Source: an uncultured bacterium (lineage in GTDB: Bacteria > Armatimonadota > UBA5829 > DSUL01). From it: a stretch of 5,366 nucleotides of DNA. Made by a program: the position numbers and the translations under genes. The stretch covers positions 1 to 5,366 of the forward strand of contig CALCJH010000018.1 of assembly GCA_937967775.1 (NCBI GenBank), given 5' to 3'. The notes under the pieces were generated by a model that worked only from the letters and a program-made list of their open reading frames with translations, had not been told where the DNA came from and searched no databases. How positions within the stretch are numbered: the stretch's first letter is position 1; each line of letters starts with the position of its first letter. Of the stretch, positions 4,092 through 5,366 are shown piece by piece.

Positions 4092-5366
4092 ATGTCAGAC
4101 TCATCCCGCCTCGATTCAGAAGAGCTTCAGGCGCTGCTCTACGGAGCCGATCCCCTGGAAGGTGTGGTGGGGTGCGAGGTCGCCGACGCGCCGCTGGGAG
4201 GAGCGTGCCGTGCGATCCTTTACGTGCGCCGGGGGGATCAGGTCGTCTGTGAGGAGCGCCCCTTCCGTCCGTGGATCGTCACGGACCGGCCGTCGCTCGC
4301 CGGAGCCGCCGGCTCCAGCCGTCTGGAGGGAGAAGGCCTGTTCTGGCTTCACGAGTTCCCGGATCTGGAGTCCTTCCGGCAGGCCAGATCCGGGCTGGAG
4401 CGCGAGGGGGTGCGTCACGGGACCGACGCCGTGGCCTATCCGTCTGCCGTGCGGCAGTTCCTTCTGAGGAGCGGCGTGACCTTCTTCAAGGGGATGCGTT
4501 TCGAGGACGCCGTCCGGATGCAGGTGGACATCGAGACGGCCACCCTGTCTCCTCTTGATCCGGATGCCCGCGTTCTGATGGCCGCGGTGAGCGGAAGCCG
4601 GGGTTTCAACGAGGCGGTGCGCGGCAGCGAGGCGGATATCCTGCAGCGTCTGAACGCGCTCGTGGAGGAGCTAGACCCGGACATCATCGAGGGGCACAAC
4701 ATCTTCGGGTTCGATCTGCCATATCTGGCAAGGCGCGCGGAGGCTGTGGGTGTGCCGCTGGCATGGGGCAGAGACGGATCGGCGGTACGCTTCGCCTCGT
4801 CGCGCAGCGCCCCGATGGGAGGCATTACCCGTCCATTCACACCAGCGTATGTGTTCGGGCGCAGCATCGTGGACACTCTGCTTGCCGTCCAGCGCTATGA
4901 CGTTGGACGTTCCGAGATGTCGAGCTACGGGCTGAAGGAAGCCGCGGCTCACCTTGGCGTCCAGGAGCCGGGGCGCCTTGTTCTGGACCGGCGGGACATG
5001 GCTCGCCTCTGGCAGGAGGATCCGGAGACGGTTGCGCGCTACGCCCTTCAGGACGCGCAGGAGACCGCCAGTCTCTCCGCCATCGTCACTCCCCCGGATT
5101 TCTACGTGGCTCAGATGGTGCCGGATTCGTTCCAATCCTCTGCCACAGGCGGGACCGGCGAGAAGATCAATCTGCTGATGGTTCGCGCATATCTCCGCCG
5201 GGGGCTCGCTATACCCCGGCCCTTCCCCGGCCGGCCGGTTCCGGGAGGCTACACAGAGCTGCGCCGCGCCGGCCTGGTGGAGCGGGTGGTGAAAGCGGAT
5301 GTGGAAAGTCTGTATCCCAGCCTGATGCTGGCACGGGAGATAGCGCCGTCATCGGACCGGCTGGAA
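4092..5366 (+). CDS. Family-B DNA polymerase, N-terminal half, truncated by the window edge
   Basis: This template-directed DNA polymerase has a proofreading 3'-5' exonuclease. The frame is open from the ATG at 4092 to the last base (425 codons); family members usually have about 750-850 residues, so the rest of the palm, fingers and thumb lie outside. The N-terminal domain (about 1-140) includes LLYGADPLEGVV (15-26), like archaeal/bacterial PolB starts. The exonuclease domain has ExoI D146-I-E148, ExoII GHNIFGFDLPYL (201-212, N203 and D208) and ExoIII Y317-x3-D321, all catalytic acids present. The linker PGGY (384-387) matches the YxGG signature between the exonuclease and polymerase domains. 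Motif A follows as DVESLYPS (403-410), with metal ligand D403 and steric-gate Y408. Proofreading therefore looks functional. An in-frame ATG at 4080 would add four residues; neither start has a clear ribosome binding site. It may act in repair or lesion bypass like E. coli Pol II, but its archaeal-like style leaves the exact role open. Confidence 0.93.
   Translation, partial: MSDSSRLDSEELQALLYGADPLEGVVGCEVADAPLGGACRAILYVRRGDQVVCEERPFRPWIVTDRPSLAGAAGSSRLEGEGLFWLHEFPDLESFRQARSGLEREGVRHGTDAVAYPSAVRQFLLRSGVTFFKGMRFEDAVRMQVDIETATLSPLDPDARVLMAAVSGSRGFNEAVRGSEADILQRLNALVEELDPDIIEGHNIFGFDLPYLARRAEAVGVPLAWGRDGSAVRFASSRSAPMGGITRPFTPAYVFGRSIVDTLLAVQRYDVGRSEMSSYGLKEAAAHLGVQEPGRLVLDRRDMARLWQEDPETVARYALQDAQETASLSAIVTPPDFYVAQMVPDSFQSSATGGTGEKINLLMVRAYLRRGLAIPRPFPGRPVPGGYTELRRAGLVERVVKADVESLYPSLMLAREIAPSSDRLE

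Overview
The window comes from a GC-rich bacterial chromosome with compact, mostly single-copy genes. The mix is a PEP-CTERM surface protein, a ClpC-type ClpS adaptor, a short group-2 sigma-70 factor and a bacterial family-B DNA polymerase. My best guess is Armatimonadota or a similar deep-branching, Gram-negative-type lineage. That placement rests on gene content and is tentative. I see no insertion sequence, prophage, CRISPR array, rRNA or tRNA.

Layout. (1) 1-1266, minus strand: the first 422 codons of a polytopic membrane sensor with a GAF-like domain; its output domain lies beyond the left edge. (2) 1378-1713, plus: clpS, divergent from the sensor. (3) 1714-1930: an intergenic stretch with a near-perfect sigma-54 (-24/-12) element at 1755-1770 and two leader hairpins. 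Its minus strand also reads as a cysteine-rich frame with no start codon. (4) 1931-2353, plus: a small exported PEP-CTERM protein, followed by two strong hairpins, the second a plausible terminator that faces the convergent operon. (5) 3750 to 2537, minus: a sigma-70 family factor followed 47 nt later by a stand-alone LuxR/GerE-type DNA-binding protein, probably one operon. (6) 3751-4091: a 341-bp divergent regulatory region with a palindrome near its middle. (7) 4092-5366, plus: the N-terminal half of a family-B DNA polymerase with intact proofreading motifs and polymerase motif A; the rest is beyond the right edge.

How the parts may work together. The most informative signal is the sigma-54 element in front of the PEP-CTERM gene. 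In several bacteria PEP-CTERM genes are thought to be switched on through RpoN and the PrsK/PrsR two-component system. The left-edge gene (multi-TM plus GAF) has an architecture compatible with a PrsK-like kinase, but this cannot be decided without its missing C-terminus. The sigma-LuxR pair looks like a separate two-gene regulatory module. clpS and the polymerase appear to be independently transcribed housekeeping or accessory genes.
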